Shown in pieces: positions 23,929 through 33,083 of a stretch of DNA of 64,000 bases. The DNA lies in NCBI GenBank assembly GCA_036503775.1, contig DASXWH010000170.1, positions 35,847 through 99,846 on the forward strand, given 5' to 3'. Position numbers and translations under genes: made by a program. Below the pieces are notes generated by a model. That model was not told the DNA's origin. It did no database searches and saw only the letters and a program-made list of their open reading frames with translations. Every line of letters begins with the position of its first letter. Position 1 is the first letter of the stretch. Origin of the DNA: Ohtaekwangia sp036503775. GTDB taxonomy: Bacteria > Bacteroidota > Bacteroidia > Cytophagales > Cyclobacteriaceae.

Positions 23929-25962
23929 TTACAGTTTTAAAATTTTGAATTCCACTCTGCGGTTTTTCTTTCTTCCCTCCACCGTATCGTTTGTATCAGT
24001 AGGCTGTTCTTCCCCAAAGAATAATACTCTTATTCTCTCCTTGGCAACACCCTGTTTGATGAGGTAATTCGACACTGCATTAGCTCTTCGTTGAGAGAGT
24101 GCAAGATTGTATTCTTCAGATCCGATGGCATCCGTGTGCCCGGCTATAGCTACCTCCATGCCTGGTTTGGTATTCATCAAATCAATAATCCGGTTCAATT
24201 CCGGGAACGATTCTGCCTTTAAGGTAGCCTTGTCAAAATCGAAGAAAACATTGTTCAGCAGGATGGTTGCATTTTCCTGCACGCTGGCAACGCCTATTGG
24301 TTCAAGTTCAAAATTTTCGTTTTCAATTACTTTATCAGCAGTAATATTTCTTAGGTCAAGGTTTTGACTTTCTGATACCTTGCCTTCTGCTTCCGCACGG
24401 ATACCATATTGCTGGCCTGCAGGTAAGCGAATTTCATATTCACCTGTTTCCGGATTTGACTGAGCAATACCCATGTCTTTCCCATCGGGTAAGCGTTCGT
24501 AAACAATCTTTGCTCCTAATGGTTTGCCCGTTGTTTTGTCTACAATTTTTCCGCGTACCGTTATCCATGGATCTGGGTTTTTAACAATCGGAAGCTTAAC
24601 CCGGAAGATATCAAGATTGGTTTCAGTGACCCCTCGGGAATAATAAGCAAACTCACTGGAAACAGGAATATTAAAGAATAAATCTTCCAATGGCGAATTT
24701 ATTTCCGGTCCAAGATTTTCAGGTTCAGACCAGTTTGTCCAGGTATCATCAAGGCGTCTCGAAACATACACATCATTACCTCCGTATCCGCTAAATCCAT
24801 TGGATGAAAAATAGAGTGTTTTGTCATCCGAAGCGAGGAAGGGTGCCGACTCTGCGCTGGCTGTATTCACAATATCACCGAGATTTAACGGCTCAGTCCA
24901 GGTACTATCATCATTCATGAAGCTCACGTAGAGATCTCTGTCACCTTGTGAATCCTCCCGTTCGACCGACATGATCAATGTTTTTCGATTATTGGTAAGG
25001 AAGTAATTTGCCTTTTGATTGAAATTGTAATCGTTAATGATGTTAAGTGCAACGGGTTTGCTCCATTCACCTCCAACATTTGAACTAATGGAAACACCGG
25101 CTAACATCTTACCATTGTCAAGGTACTTATTACCCAACACCATGATGGCTGACTTACCATCTGGCGTTACAGACTGTATTGAATTCACGAAGTTTGGACC
25201 TTCGTTGTTAAATTTAGGTCCCATATTGCGGGCTAGCTGCCACTGACCGGTCGAGTCCAATTCGGAGTACCAGATATCCTCTTTATCATCAACACCACCA
25301 ATATTCTCTGGGTGATTTCTTCGGCTAAAGTATAACGTCTTTCCATCGGGTGAAAGCAATGGATTAAGTTCACTGTACTCACTGTTCACATTTTTATCGA
25401 GCGCTTCAATAGCGATTCCAGATGCCAATAATTGCATTTTTGGGATATCAGCAATAATTGGATATCTCGAATCGGTTATCGCAACCGCGTCAATTCCATA
25501 GTAGTCGGGAACTGCGGCACCATCAAATTCAATTTTTACAGCAACTACCTTGTAGGGAGTTGGATCCATTAAAAGGTTCAACATCCGTCCCTTCAGAGGG
25601 ATAACCATTGGATTCAGGGTGTTAATTACATATTCATTTCCGGCCTCGTCATATGCCAACACACGATAAATAGCACTCGGGTTATGGGATTCCGCGATTG
25701 CGATTTGTCGTATACTCATGGGGGTGGCAAATCCTAACTTCAACCATTCCTTTCTTTTTGGTTTGTCAGGCGCCCAGGCGTTCGGGCTCTGACCACCGGC
25801 TGGTAACACGTTAGGTTTTCCTAAAGCTTGCTGAGCAGAATACTGAATAGGTGTTAGCTCAGATGAGAATTCGATGACTTTAGATGCCCATTGTACTACC
25901 TGGGCATTTGAAAAGGAATATATTCCAGTTAATACAAGGAGGGTCAGTAAAACTCGCTTCAT
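23929..25962 (-). CDS. PD40-propeller/OmpA envelope protein (PorE-like architecture)
   Basis: 677 residues, secreted (signal to about residue 20). Order of domains: an N-terminal beta-sandwich like discoidin/F5-8C modules (about 25-165: KPKRKEWLKLGFATPMSIRQ); PD40-type propeller repeats (about 190-430: SELNPLLSPDGKTLYFSRR, SAPFLASDDKTLYFSSNG); a carboxypeptidase-regulatory-like domain (about 450-530); and an OmpA domain (560-677: FFDFDKATLKAESFPELNRI, AGHTDAIGSEEYNLALSQRR). PorE of the T9SS has propeller, regulatory and OmpA parts in this order, but with a TPR N-terminus instead, so this is PorE-like but not certainly PorE. The short paralogue follows in the same operon. Confidence 0.85.
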   Translation of the reverse strand: MKRVLLTLLVLTGIYSFSNAQVVQWASKVIEFSSELTPIQYSAQQALGKPNVLPAGGQSPNAWAPDKPKRKEWLKLGFATPMSIRQIAIAESHNPSAIYRVLAYDEAGNEYVINTLNPMVIPLKGRMLNLLMDPTPYKVVAVKIEFDGAAVPDYYGIDAVAITDSRYPIIADIPKMQLLASGIAIEALDKNVNSEYSELNPLLSPDGKTLYFSRRNHPENIGGVDDKEDIWYSELDSTGQWQLARNMGPKFNNEGPNFVNSIQSVTPDGKSAIMVLGNKYLDNGKMLAGVSISSNVGGEWSKPVALNIINDYNFNQKANYFLTNNRKTLIMSVEREDSQGDRDLYVSFMNDDSTWTEPLNLGDIVNTASAESAPFLASDDKTLYFSSNGFSGYGGNDVYVSRRLDDTWTNWSEPENLGPEINSPLEDLFFNIPVSSEFAYYSRGVTETNLDIFRVKLPIVKNPDPWITVRGKIVDKTTGKPLGAKIVYERLPDGKDMGIAQSNPETGEYEIRLPAGQQYGIRAEAEGKVSESQNLDLRNITADKVIENENFELEPIGVASVQENATILLNNVFFDFDKATLKAESFPELNRIIDLMNTKPGMEVAIAGHTDAIGSEEYNLALSQRRANAVSNYLIKQGVAKERIRVLFFGEEQPTDTNDTVEGRKKNRRVEFKILKL

Positions 25963-26057
25963 GCGCCACGATGATTAATTCAAAGTTAAACTTAGCTAAA
26001 AAAACAGACAGGGATAGGGCTGCGCATAAAAAAGAATGGCCTTAAAAAGTCATGAGC

Positions 26058-28355
26058 TTACTCTACCGGATGATCGTTATACAGCAAAAATCCAATGTGC
26101 AATAAAACACCCAATTGATTCTCATCGTCATCGTAGTAATTCACGCTCAGGCTGACAGGACCAATCGGGGCACGATATACAAAGCCCGCGGTAGCAGCCA
26201 GAAAAAGTGATTTGAGTTCATTTGAAATAACTGCTTCCTGCTGACTGTTCTGTTGCAGATAATCGAATGGTTTGAAGAGGTGTCCTTCAAACCTGAAATC
26301 CAATTTTGATGTAAGCGAAAAAATGTTTCTTAACCCGCCACCAATAAAATTGAATGATCTGAAATTCTGCAGAATTAAAGTTGGGCTATCCTGGAAGGGC
26401 ATGTACCCCGGAGTATTTATAATGGTGCCAAAATAATTCCGGAATACAGGCTGATTTGAAAATACTGCCTGCACTAAATAACCACTTTTGAATCTCCCTT
26501 TTCCAAAGTAATGCTCAGCATGAAGTTTGGCCCTAAACCATTGGTGGTGTGCAACAGCCTCCACTTCCTGTACAGAGGAATTTCCTGGATTGTGTTCTTC
26601 CCTTACACTGAAATACTCCACGCGCACCTCATATTTTTTTCCTCCGGTAGGATATTGCTTTTGATTAAGGGTATTGGCACTGAAACTCAACCCGGTTTTA
26701 AAACCCCGAACCCGTAGAACATCGAGTGTATCCGTGTTGACAAAAACATTTCCATTGATATAATGATCAACGTTATTAAACCCCTGGAAATCCATAGTGC
26801 ATTTAAAGAATTCACGAACTGGAATTCCGGTGGAGAATCCTAAAGACCGGCTTAAGCGCCTGAGTACGGTAGATTTTGAAGGAGCATTAACTTCTTTTAA
26901 GAGATCATCACTCGCCAGATAATCCCAGTTTTGATATAAAAAATAAGGCTCAACATAAACAGGTGCAGGGAAATCAAACCGAACTTTCAGAAGACCTGAT
27001 TTATAAAAGTTACCGGTTTGAAAGGCTCCATAACTATGAAGCAACGTACTTCCAAAGTGATAATAATTTAATCCCAGGTATATGTTGCTGATGTCACGTG
27101 TAGCAATGACGCCTCCGAAATCAACCTGAAAATTCTTTTGGGGCCTTCTGGATAAATGCAGATTAAATAGCCCTGAGGATGTATCGTATTTTATACCGGG
27201 ATAAACATTATTAAAGTACGACTCAGACACGAGATTATAGTATCCTTTCTTAATGGAAGCAAATGATCTCGGTTCATTGCTATTCTTTCTGGTACGGAAT
27301 GATCTGCGAATATACCCGCGTTGTTTCGAGTTAAACCCTTTAAACTTCACATCACCAAATAGAAAAGGAATATTTCTGTCATTAAATGAATTTCTCTTTT
27401 GGGTAACCTCATCGCAGGTTTGGCGTGCCTGAATTTTATTTTTAATTTCTTCTATCTGACGTTTGGTCTGAATATATCCGCTATCAATTAAACTTTTGGC
27501 TTTACTAAAATCAAAAGAGGAATAGCCTCTCAGATCGGGCTGTATGTAAACACCTGTTTTTGGAATCTGGGATGGATCAGATTTGTCAAGTAAAAGAAAA
27601 AGCAATGATCGGGAAATCAGCACGTCATCATCTTTATAAGGATATTCTTCAAAAACCTTGGAGGAGACATTGCATCCTATAATCACATCTGGTTTGAATT
27701 CACGCTGCACAACATCAACCGGGAAATTGTTATAGACCCCTCCATCAAACAAATATCTGCCGTCTACCCGAATGGGATTGTAAAAGAATGGTACTGTCTG
27801 GGTAGCGCGTAACGCGTCACTTAATGATCCTTGTGAAAGTGTAATTTCATTTTGCGTAAATATTTCTGCGGCAATGACCCGTAAGGGAATAAATAAACTG
27901 TCGAAGTTCCCTTTTGAAATGGCTGAAGCCTGCGCCATCTTATCTGCGAGGATAAAATTAAGAGAGGCATCGTTGGCCAATGTGGAATTAAACTGAAAGT
28001 TCAGGGTGGAGTCAAGTGCGAGGTCTACTTTAAGAAATCCGGGAGATGCTTCATTCTGGTGGTAGCGATAATTATATCCTTGCTCGGGAGCGCCACTGAT
28101 CCATCGTAAAAAACTCTCTGATAAAACCATGGACTCTATCTGGTCAGGGCTCATGCCAGCAGCATAACATCCGCCAATGATACCGCCCATGGATGTGCCC
28201 ACGATGTAATCTATGGGGATGTCATTTTCTTCAAGGGCTTTGAGAACACCCACATGAGCAATGCCTTTAGCTGCCCCGCCACTCAGCACAAGGCCTACCT
28301 TCTGGCCAGACGCCAGTAAGGGCAGAAAAAGTAAAAGAATAAGGCAACGCTTCAT
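26058..28355 (-). CDS. Patatin-like phospholipase fused to outer-membrane beta-barrel (PlpD-like)
   Basis: 765 residues with a signal peptide. Residues 18-310 are a patatin domain: oxyanion loop GLVLSGGAAKGIAHVG (21-36), nucleophile S55 in GTSMGG, and catalytic D204 in FDGGVYNN. A POTRA-like stretch (about 320-390: LFGDVKFKGFNSKQRGYIRR) precedes a C-terminal barrel of the BamA/TamA/TpsB kind (about 400-765), rich in alternating aromatic residues. This is the plan of type Vd autotransporters such as PlpD of Pseudomonas. It is predicted to hydrolyse phospholipids at the outer membrane or the surface. Single gene, followed by the M23 gene upstream on the same strand. Confidence 0.9.
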   Translation of the reverse strand: MKRCLILLLFLPLLASGQKVGLVLSGGAAKGIAHVGVLKALEENDIPIDYIVGTSMGGIIGGCYAAGMSPDQIESMVLSESFLRWISGAPEQGYNYRYHQNEASPGFLKVDLALDSTLNFQFNSTLANDASLNFILADKMAQASAISKGNFDSLFIPLRVIAAEIFTQNEITLSQGSLSDALRATQTVPFFYNPIRVDGRYLFDGGVYNNFPVDVVQREFKPDVIIGCNVSSKVFEEYPYKDDDVLISRSLLFLLLDKSDPSQIPKTGVYIQPDLRGYSSFDFSKAKSLIDSGYIQTKRQIEEIKNKIQARQTCDEVTQKRNSFNDRNIPFLFGDVKFKGFNSKQRGYIRRSFRTRKNSNEPRSFASIKKGYYNLVSESYFNNVYPGIKYDTSSGLFNLHLSRRPQKNFQVDFGGVIATRDISNIYLGLNYYHFGSTLLHSYGAFQTGNFYKSGLLKVRFDFPAPVYVEPYFLYQNWDYLASDDLLKEVNAPSKSTVLRRLSRSLGFSTGIPVREFFKCTMDFQGFNNVDHYINGNVFVNTDTLDVLRVRGFKTGLSFSANTLNQKQYPTGGKKYEVRVEYFSVREEHNPGNSSVQEVEAVAHHQWFRAKLHAEHYFGKGRFKSGYLVQAVFSNQPVFRNYFGTIINTPGYMPFQDSPTLILQNFRSFNFIGGGLRNIFSLTSKLDFRFEGHLFKPFDYLQQNSQQEAVISNELKSLFLAATAGFVYRAPIGPVSLSVNYYDDDENQLGVLLHIGFLLYNDHPVE

Positions 28356-28433
28356 GATAACATGCTACTCTTCTCTAACACAAAATGGCTGAGAAAATTA
28401 CATGTTCTTCAACGAAGCTCCTAACAAAAAAGA

Positions 28434-29720
28434 TCAGAGAGAAGCGATGGAATTCGGTGCGGGTTCAATAAAGGGAATAGAATCGAGTTTTTGCTTTAAG
28501 TCCATCTTGACTTTTTCAAATGATTCTAGATTTTCTTTAAAGATAGGCTGAGAAGGTGGCAGCTCAACCCGCAGGGCATCCACCTGCACACCATTTTTCC
28601 AAAAACGATAGCAAAGGTGTGGGCCAGTGGCAAGGCCCGTGCTTCCTACGTACCCAATGGTTTGTCCCTGCCTTACACGTGTACCTGCACGAACACCTTC
28701 AGCAATTCTTGACATGTGAAGATATTGTGTAGTGTATGTGCCATTGTGCCTGATCTTTACATAATTTCCGTTGTTTGACTTGTACTGAGCTTCTTCAACG
28801 GTACCGTCACCTACAGAACGAATAGGTGTCCCGGTTGGTGCTGCAAAATCTGTTCCCAGGTGAGCTTTCCATCTTTTTTGAACGGGATGAAAACGATTCA
28901 TGGTATAACGGGAGCTGATGCGTGTAAACTCGATAGGATATTTTAATAATGCTTTGCGAAGACTTTTGCCATCTTCATCAAAATAATCCATCCCTTCACC
29001 CTGATCAAAAGGGAAAGCATAGTAAGGGTTGCTGTAGTGCTCAAAGTAAATGGCGTTGATTCTGCCAATCCCTACAGACTGTCCTTCAACCTGACTTTCT
29101 TCATAGATCAATTTGAATTTGTCACCCTTTTGCAGACGTTGAAAGTCAACCTGCCAGGCGAAAATATCTACAAACTTGTTGGTGAGTTCATGGGAGATAC
29201 CCATCTCCTCAATGGTTTCAGAAAGGTTGCTGCGGATTTCACCGGCAATACTTTTTTCCACCACAACGACTTCGCGTTGACAAACATCAATGGAAAGAGA
29301 ATCTTCAAAACGAAAAATAATGTAATCGATAGGATTGGGCTCATAAACCAGTGCTTTGGCCGTTTTAAGTGAATCTGAATTACAGATGAGTGTGTATTTT
29401 TTGTTCGGCACAATTTTGCGTACATCAAAAACACTCCTGGATATTTGAGAAAGCTGGTGGATCAATTTGGCAGGAACATGGTATGTTTCCAGAATGTCCC
29501 CAAGTCGTTCGTTACGCTTGATCTTGTCTTCAATGACTACATGGTTATCCACAACCATTCCATAAAGCACATTGGGCTCAGCTACCCGAATGGGTGTGAT
29601 ACCTGTACTGTCGGCCATGAGTTCTTGTGAACCGTAAGAACTCAGGTAATACCGGTTGATGAATACAACACCAACAATGATTGTAGCAATACCTAAAAAG
29701 CTTAACCAGCGTTTTTGCAT
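28434..29720 (-). CDS. M23-family metallopeptidase (peptidoglycan endopeptidase)
   Basis: 428 residues with an N-terminal transmembrane/signal segment (LSFLGIATIIVGVVFI). The LytM/M23 domain is at about 280-390 with the full zinc and catalytic set: AHLGTDFAAPTGTPIRSVGD (the H and D ligands), then TQYLHMSRIAEG (HxH-equivalent His) and TGPHLCYRFWKNG. The preceding 170 residues form OapA-like/M23-associated segments (EIRSNLSETIEEMGIS). Likely role: cleaving peptidoglycan cross-links during growth or division. A -7-like TATCTTTG lies 50 bases upstream on the minus strand. Confidence 0.92.
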   Translation of the reverse strand: MQKRWLSFLGIATIIVGVVFINRYYLSSYGSQELMADSTGITPIRVAEPNVLYGMVVDNHVVIEDKIKRNERLGDILETYHVPAKLIHQLSQISRSVFDVRKIVPNKKYTLICNSDSLKTAKALVYEPNPIDYIIFRFEDSLSIDVCQREVVVVEKSIAGEIRSNLSETIEEMGISHELTNKFVDIFAWQVDFQRLQKGDKFKLIYEESQVEGQSVGIGRINAIYFEHYSNPYYAFPFDQGEGMDYFDEDGKSLRKALLKYPIEFTRISSRYTMNRFHPVQKRWKAHLGTDFAAPTGTPIRSVGDGTVEEAQYKSNNGNYVKIRHNGTYTTQYLHMSRIAEGVRAGTRVRQGQTIGYVGSTGLATGPHLCYRFWKNGVQVDALRVELPPSQPIFKENLESFEKVKMDLKQKLDSIPFIEPAPNSIASL

Positions 29721-29907
29721 GTGTGTTTAGTTTAGCCGCGGGGCGGTTCAAAAAATAAAGCGGCAAAGATAAAACGTTTAAAAAATCAGGGAATCTAAAA
29801 TCCCCACCAATCCGCTCAATAGGTAAATATAAGCGGTTATTGGTAAAAATGAAACGGCATGTACTTTTTGAGCCTATTCTGACGGATAAGAAGTGTAGAG
29901 GGATTGC

Positions 29908-29955
29908 CTCTGTTGGGCACATGAACCTTCAAAAGTCAGATTCATGTGCACAGAG
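29908..29955. other. Long imperfect hairpin in the gap between M1 and M23 genes
   Basis: A left arm CTCTGT + GCACATGAA and a right arm TTCATGTGC + ACAGAG give 15 base pairs with a 3-base bulge and a 15-base loop. No T-run follows on either strand, so it is not an ordinary terminator. It sits 15 bases from the M1 stop codon. Confidence 0.5.
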
Positions 29956-29969
29956 TCGATTCAAAAAGT

Positions 29970-32192
29970 TTAATTACTCTTTTTAAACTGTTCAAATTTT
30001 GAATCTGCTGCCTTCTTGGGGAACACGTTATTTTGCGTGTCAACATCTGCGAGTTCAGCATTTGGATCAAGCACCATTGAGGTGACTTCTTTTTCCTTTA
30101 CGAATACCTTAGTGATTTCAGATTCATTGACCCTCCAGATCTCTGCCGGGATACGTTCGATTTCTTTTGAGCCATCTTTATACGTCCACTCGATGATGAC
30201 CGGCATAACCAGGCCTCCATTGTTTTTCAGCCTGACCTGATAGATATTTTTACCTTCCAGCTTTTGACGAACAGCGTTGTCATCAATCCGGTTTGTGAAC
30301 TCCCCATAAAACTGAGCCGGGGTATTGACCAGGGAAAATTCTTCCGGTCCTGAACTGAAATCAGCTGTGTTTTTTCCTCCCGATTTCACATTGAGATCCC
30401 CACCTTTGGAATTCAGATTTTTGTTTTCAAGATCTGTTTTCTGAACCCGCAGCCTGAACCATTTTACTTCTTCTACCGAAAGGTCAACATGATCTGTTGA
30501 AAAGAACCACCCTCGCCAGAACCAATCCAGATCAACGGCAGAAGCGTCTTCCAGTGTGCGGAAGAAATCAGCTGGACGAGGATGTTTATACATCCAGCGT
30601 GTGCTGTATTCCTTGAAGGCCTTGTCAAATGTTTCAATACCCATAATACTTTCGCGAAGAATGGTGAGGGCTACGGTAGGCTTTTCATAATAATTAGCAC
30701 CAAATGCATTCAGGCGTTCATTATCTGAAGTATTCACCACCGGGCGCATAACACTCTTATCTCCTTTCATATACGGTATGATGTCCGCAGGAACAGTATG
30801 GTGATAAGTATAGCGCTCCATTTCAGTTCGTGTTTGAAGGAAGGTATTCATGCCTTCATCCATCCACATCCACTGGCGCTCGTCAGAACTTACAATCATG
30901 GGGAACCAGTTGTGCCCTACTTCGTGTACAATTGTTCCGATCATTCCTGCTTTTGCATTATCACTCATTTGTCCGTTTCGTGGCCGGCCTCCATTAAAAC
31001 TGATCATGGGAAATTCCATACCAATATTCGATGTGTTTACAGAGATGGCAACCGGATAGGGATAATCGAAAGTATATTTTGAATATACCTCAAGTGCATT
31101 TTTTACAGCCTTGGTAGATTCTTCTGACCACACGGGTAATCCTTCCCTGGGATAAAATGACATCGCCATAACGGTATTGGTAGGTAGCTTCACGGCTTGA
31201 GCATCCCAAATAAATTTACGCGAACTGGCGAAGGCAAAGTCTCTCACGTTATCGGCCTGAAACCGCCAGGTTTTCTTGGTCGTTGATTTTGTTTTCTCTT
31301 TTGCTGTTGCTTCTTCAGGAGTGATGATAATGGCTGGTTTATCAAAACTTGTTCTGGCCTTCTCCAGGCGTTCAAATTCTTTAGCGGTCAGTACTTCTTT
31401 GGCATTCAGCAACGCTCCGGTGGAAGCTACAACATGATCGGCTGGTACCGTAATATTCACTTTGTAAGTACCAAACTCGAGAGCAAACTCTCCCAGTCGC
31501 TGAAACTGTTTGTTCTGCCACCCTTCATAGTCATCAAACTGACACATGCGCGGGAACCAGTGGGCAATCAGATAAACATTGTTATTGTCTTCAGGAAAGT
31601 GTTCATATCCTTCGCGTGAAAGTAAGAACAGGCTGCGATCGGTGATCGGATAAGACCAGGCGATTGAAAAGCTGATGCTTTCTCCTGTTTTTAATGCTAC
31701 AGGGAGATCAATGCGCATCATGGTATTATTGATGGTAACAGGAAGATTTTTTCCAGCCTTGTCTGTAACCGATTGAATGGTGTACCCCGCTTCGAATGTA
31801 ATCGCACGGGTGAGGTACTGCATATGAAGTGTTGCAATGGAATCACGCATGGGACCAAAGTAGTTGCCGAAATCTTCGTTTTCTTTTTTGTTCACATTTT
31901 GATCCAATTGAAGCCACAGGAATTTTAAGGCCTCCGGAGAGTTATTGAAGTAGGTGATCGTTTCCTTACCAATGAGTTTGTTGTTGGGCTCATCAATTTC
32001 TGCGTCAATAACATAATCAGCACGCTGTTGCCAGTACTTGTATCCCGGAGCACCTGAGCCAGTGCGGTATTCATTAGGAGTGGGCAGCATCTGATCAAGT
32101 TGCTCAAACTTTCCCTGCCATTTTTTTTGTTCCTGCGCCAGACCTGAAAAAGTCAGGAGCATTAAAAGAAGGTATGCTATAAAACTTTTCAT
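29970..32192 (-). CDS. M1-family metallopeptidase, paralogue 1
   Basis: 740 residues, signal peptide (MKSFIAYLLLMLLTFSGLAQ), hence periplasmic or exported. Gluzincin active site HEVGHN at about residue 423, with the third zinc ligand in WMDEGMN 18 residues on, and the substrate-binding strand GMEFPMISFN in place of the classical GAMEN. It is one of three tandem paralogues that share nearly identical ends (QKWQGKFEQL... and NNVFPKKAA..FKK). Unlike the other two it is preceded by DUF3667, 17 bases upstream, and likely translated with it. Likely broad aminopeptidase activity. Confidence 0.9.
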   Translation of the reverse strand: MKSFIAYLLLMLLTFSGLAQEQKKWQGKFEQLDQMLPTPNEYRTGSGAPGYKYWQQRADYVIDAEIDEPNNKLIGKETITYFNNSPEALKFLWLQLDQNVNKKENEDFGNYFGPMRDSIATLHMQYLTRAITFEAGYTIQSVTDKAGKNLPVTINNTMMRIDLPVALKTGESISFSIAWSYPITDRSLFLLSREGYEHFPEDNNNVYLIAHWFPRMCQFDDYEGWQNKQFQRLGEFALEFGTYKVNITVPADHVVASTGALLNAKEVLTAKEFERLEKARTSFDKPAIIITPEEATAKEKTKSTTKKTWRFQADNVRDFAFASSRKFIWDAQAVKLPTNTVMAMSFYPREGLPVWSEESTKAVKNALEVYSKYTFDYPYPVAISVNTSNIGMEFPMISFNGGRPRNGQMSDNAKAGMIGTIVHEVGHNWFPMIVSSDERQWMWMDEGMNTFLQTRTEMERYTYHHTVPADIIPYMKGDKSVMRPVVNTSDNERLNAFGANYYEKPTVALTILRESIMGIETFDKAFKEYSTRWMYKHPRPADFFRTLEDASAVDLDWFWRGWFFSTDHVDLSVEEVKWFRLRVQKTDLENKNLNSKGGDLNVKSGGKNTADFSSGPEEFSLVNTPAQFYGEFTNRIDDNAVRQKLEGKNIYQVRLKNNGGLVMPVIIEWTYKDGSKEIERIPAEIWRVNESEITKVFVKEKEVTSMVLDPNAELADVDTQNNVFPKKAADSKFEQFKKSN

Positions 32193-32209
32193 ATGTAAAA
32201 GGTTATGAG

Positions 32210-32974
32210 TTATACAAAGTGGAAAATCAGACTTGTGCCATATTCGATGACGATAAAGTAAACAATCTGAATGGCTATGCCTTTGATGATCGTTTTGAAC
32301 CAGGATTGCCTGAAAAACTGGTGGTAGGCATAAAAACTAAACACCCAGGTTGTTATGATATAGATAAGCAGGACCCACAACACAACGGAATGATCAATAA
32401 GAAATGGGATAATGCAGATCAGCAGGTAATAGACCATTAATTGGCCCTGTATCAGAACATTAAACACCAGGTTCTCTGCATAGTTATTTCCTGATTTTTT
32501 AAAGAACAACCAGGTGAGTAGTGCAAGAACAGGCAGAAAGACAAACGTAATAAGCCTGCTGTTTGCACTCATCTTGGCCACCTTGGTTTTTGCTCCTTCC
32601 AAATGTGCATTTGAGCTGTTCTCAATTGATTTTTGATTCATTCCCTGAACAATCTGGTCGAGGCTTGCAGCATAGTGTTTATAGAAATCCGTTTTCTGTG
32701 AAGCAAAGATTTCCACGGCTACTACGATCAGAAAAAACGTAAACGGACTAAAATACTTCTTTCGTTTGCCGGCATTGTATTCAATAGCTACAGTTCCGGG
32801 TTTATAAACCATTTCTTTGATGAGGAAGAATATACCTTTATCCGTATGTGTAAAGGCATGAAAGGTTTCATGAATAAAATGCCATAAGGTGAGGCGATGT
32901 GTATCTGCACGTTGAGAACAATTGGGACAATACTTCCCTTCGAACGTTGCATTACAGTTTTTACAGGCGGTCAT
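32210..32974 (-). CDS. DUF3667 membrane protein
   Basis: 254 residues. The N-terminus has a zinc-ribbon-like CKNCNATFEGKYCPNCSQ, then LTLWHFIHETFHAFTHTDKG, followed by several hydrophobic segments (PFTFFLIVVAVEIFA, LITFVFLPVLALLTWLFF, and three more to the C-terminus). This is the DUF3667 family, restricted largely to Bacteroidota and of unknown function. It lies between M1 paralogues 1 and 2, and is separated from paralogue 2 by a terminator, so it forms an operon with paralogue 1 only. Confidence 0.85.
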   Translation of the reverse strand: MTACKNCNATFEGKYCPNCSQRADTHRLTLWHFIHETFHAFTHTDKGIFFLIKEMVYKPGTVAIEYNAGKRKKYFSPFTFFLIVVAVEIFASQKTDFYKHYAASLDQIVQGMNQKSIENSSNAHLEGAKTKVAKMSANSRLITFVFLPVLALLTWLFFKKSGNNYAENLVFNVLIQGQLMVYYLLICIIPFLIDHSVVLWVLLIYIITTWVFSFYAYHQFFRQSWFKTIIKGIAIQIVYFIVIEYGTSLIFHFV

Positions 32975-33000
32975 AAATTTTACGAGAAAGTAAAGTAAAT

Positions 33001-33037
33001 AAAAAAGCCACCCTGTTTTAAGAAGTGGCTTTTTTTA
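33001..33037. terminator. Terminator of M1 paralogue 2
   Basis: Stem AAAAAGCCAC/GTGGCTTTTT with a 13-base loop and A and T runs on both sides, so it works in either direction. It lies between the paralogue 2 stop and the DUF3667 start. Confidence 0.75.
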
Positions 33038-33083
33038 TTGTCAGCAGCTTACCGATGATTTTTCAATCGGTCGCAATGGATGA

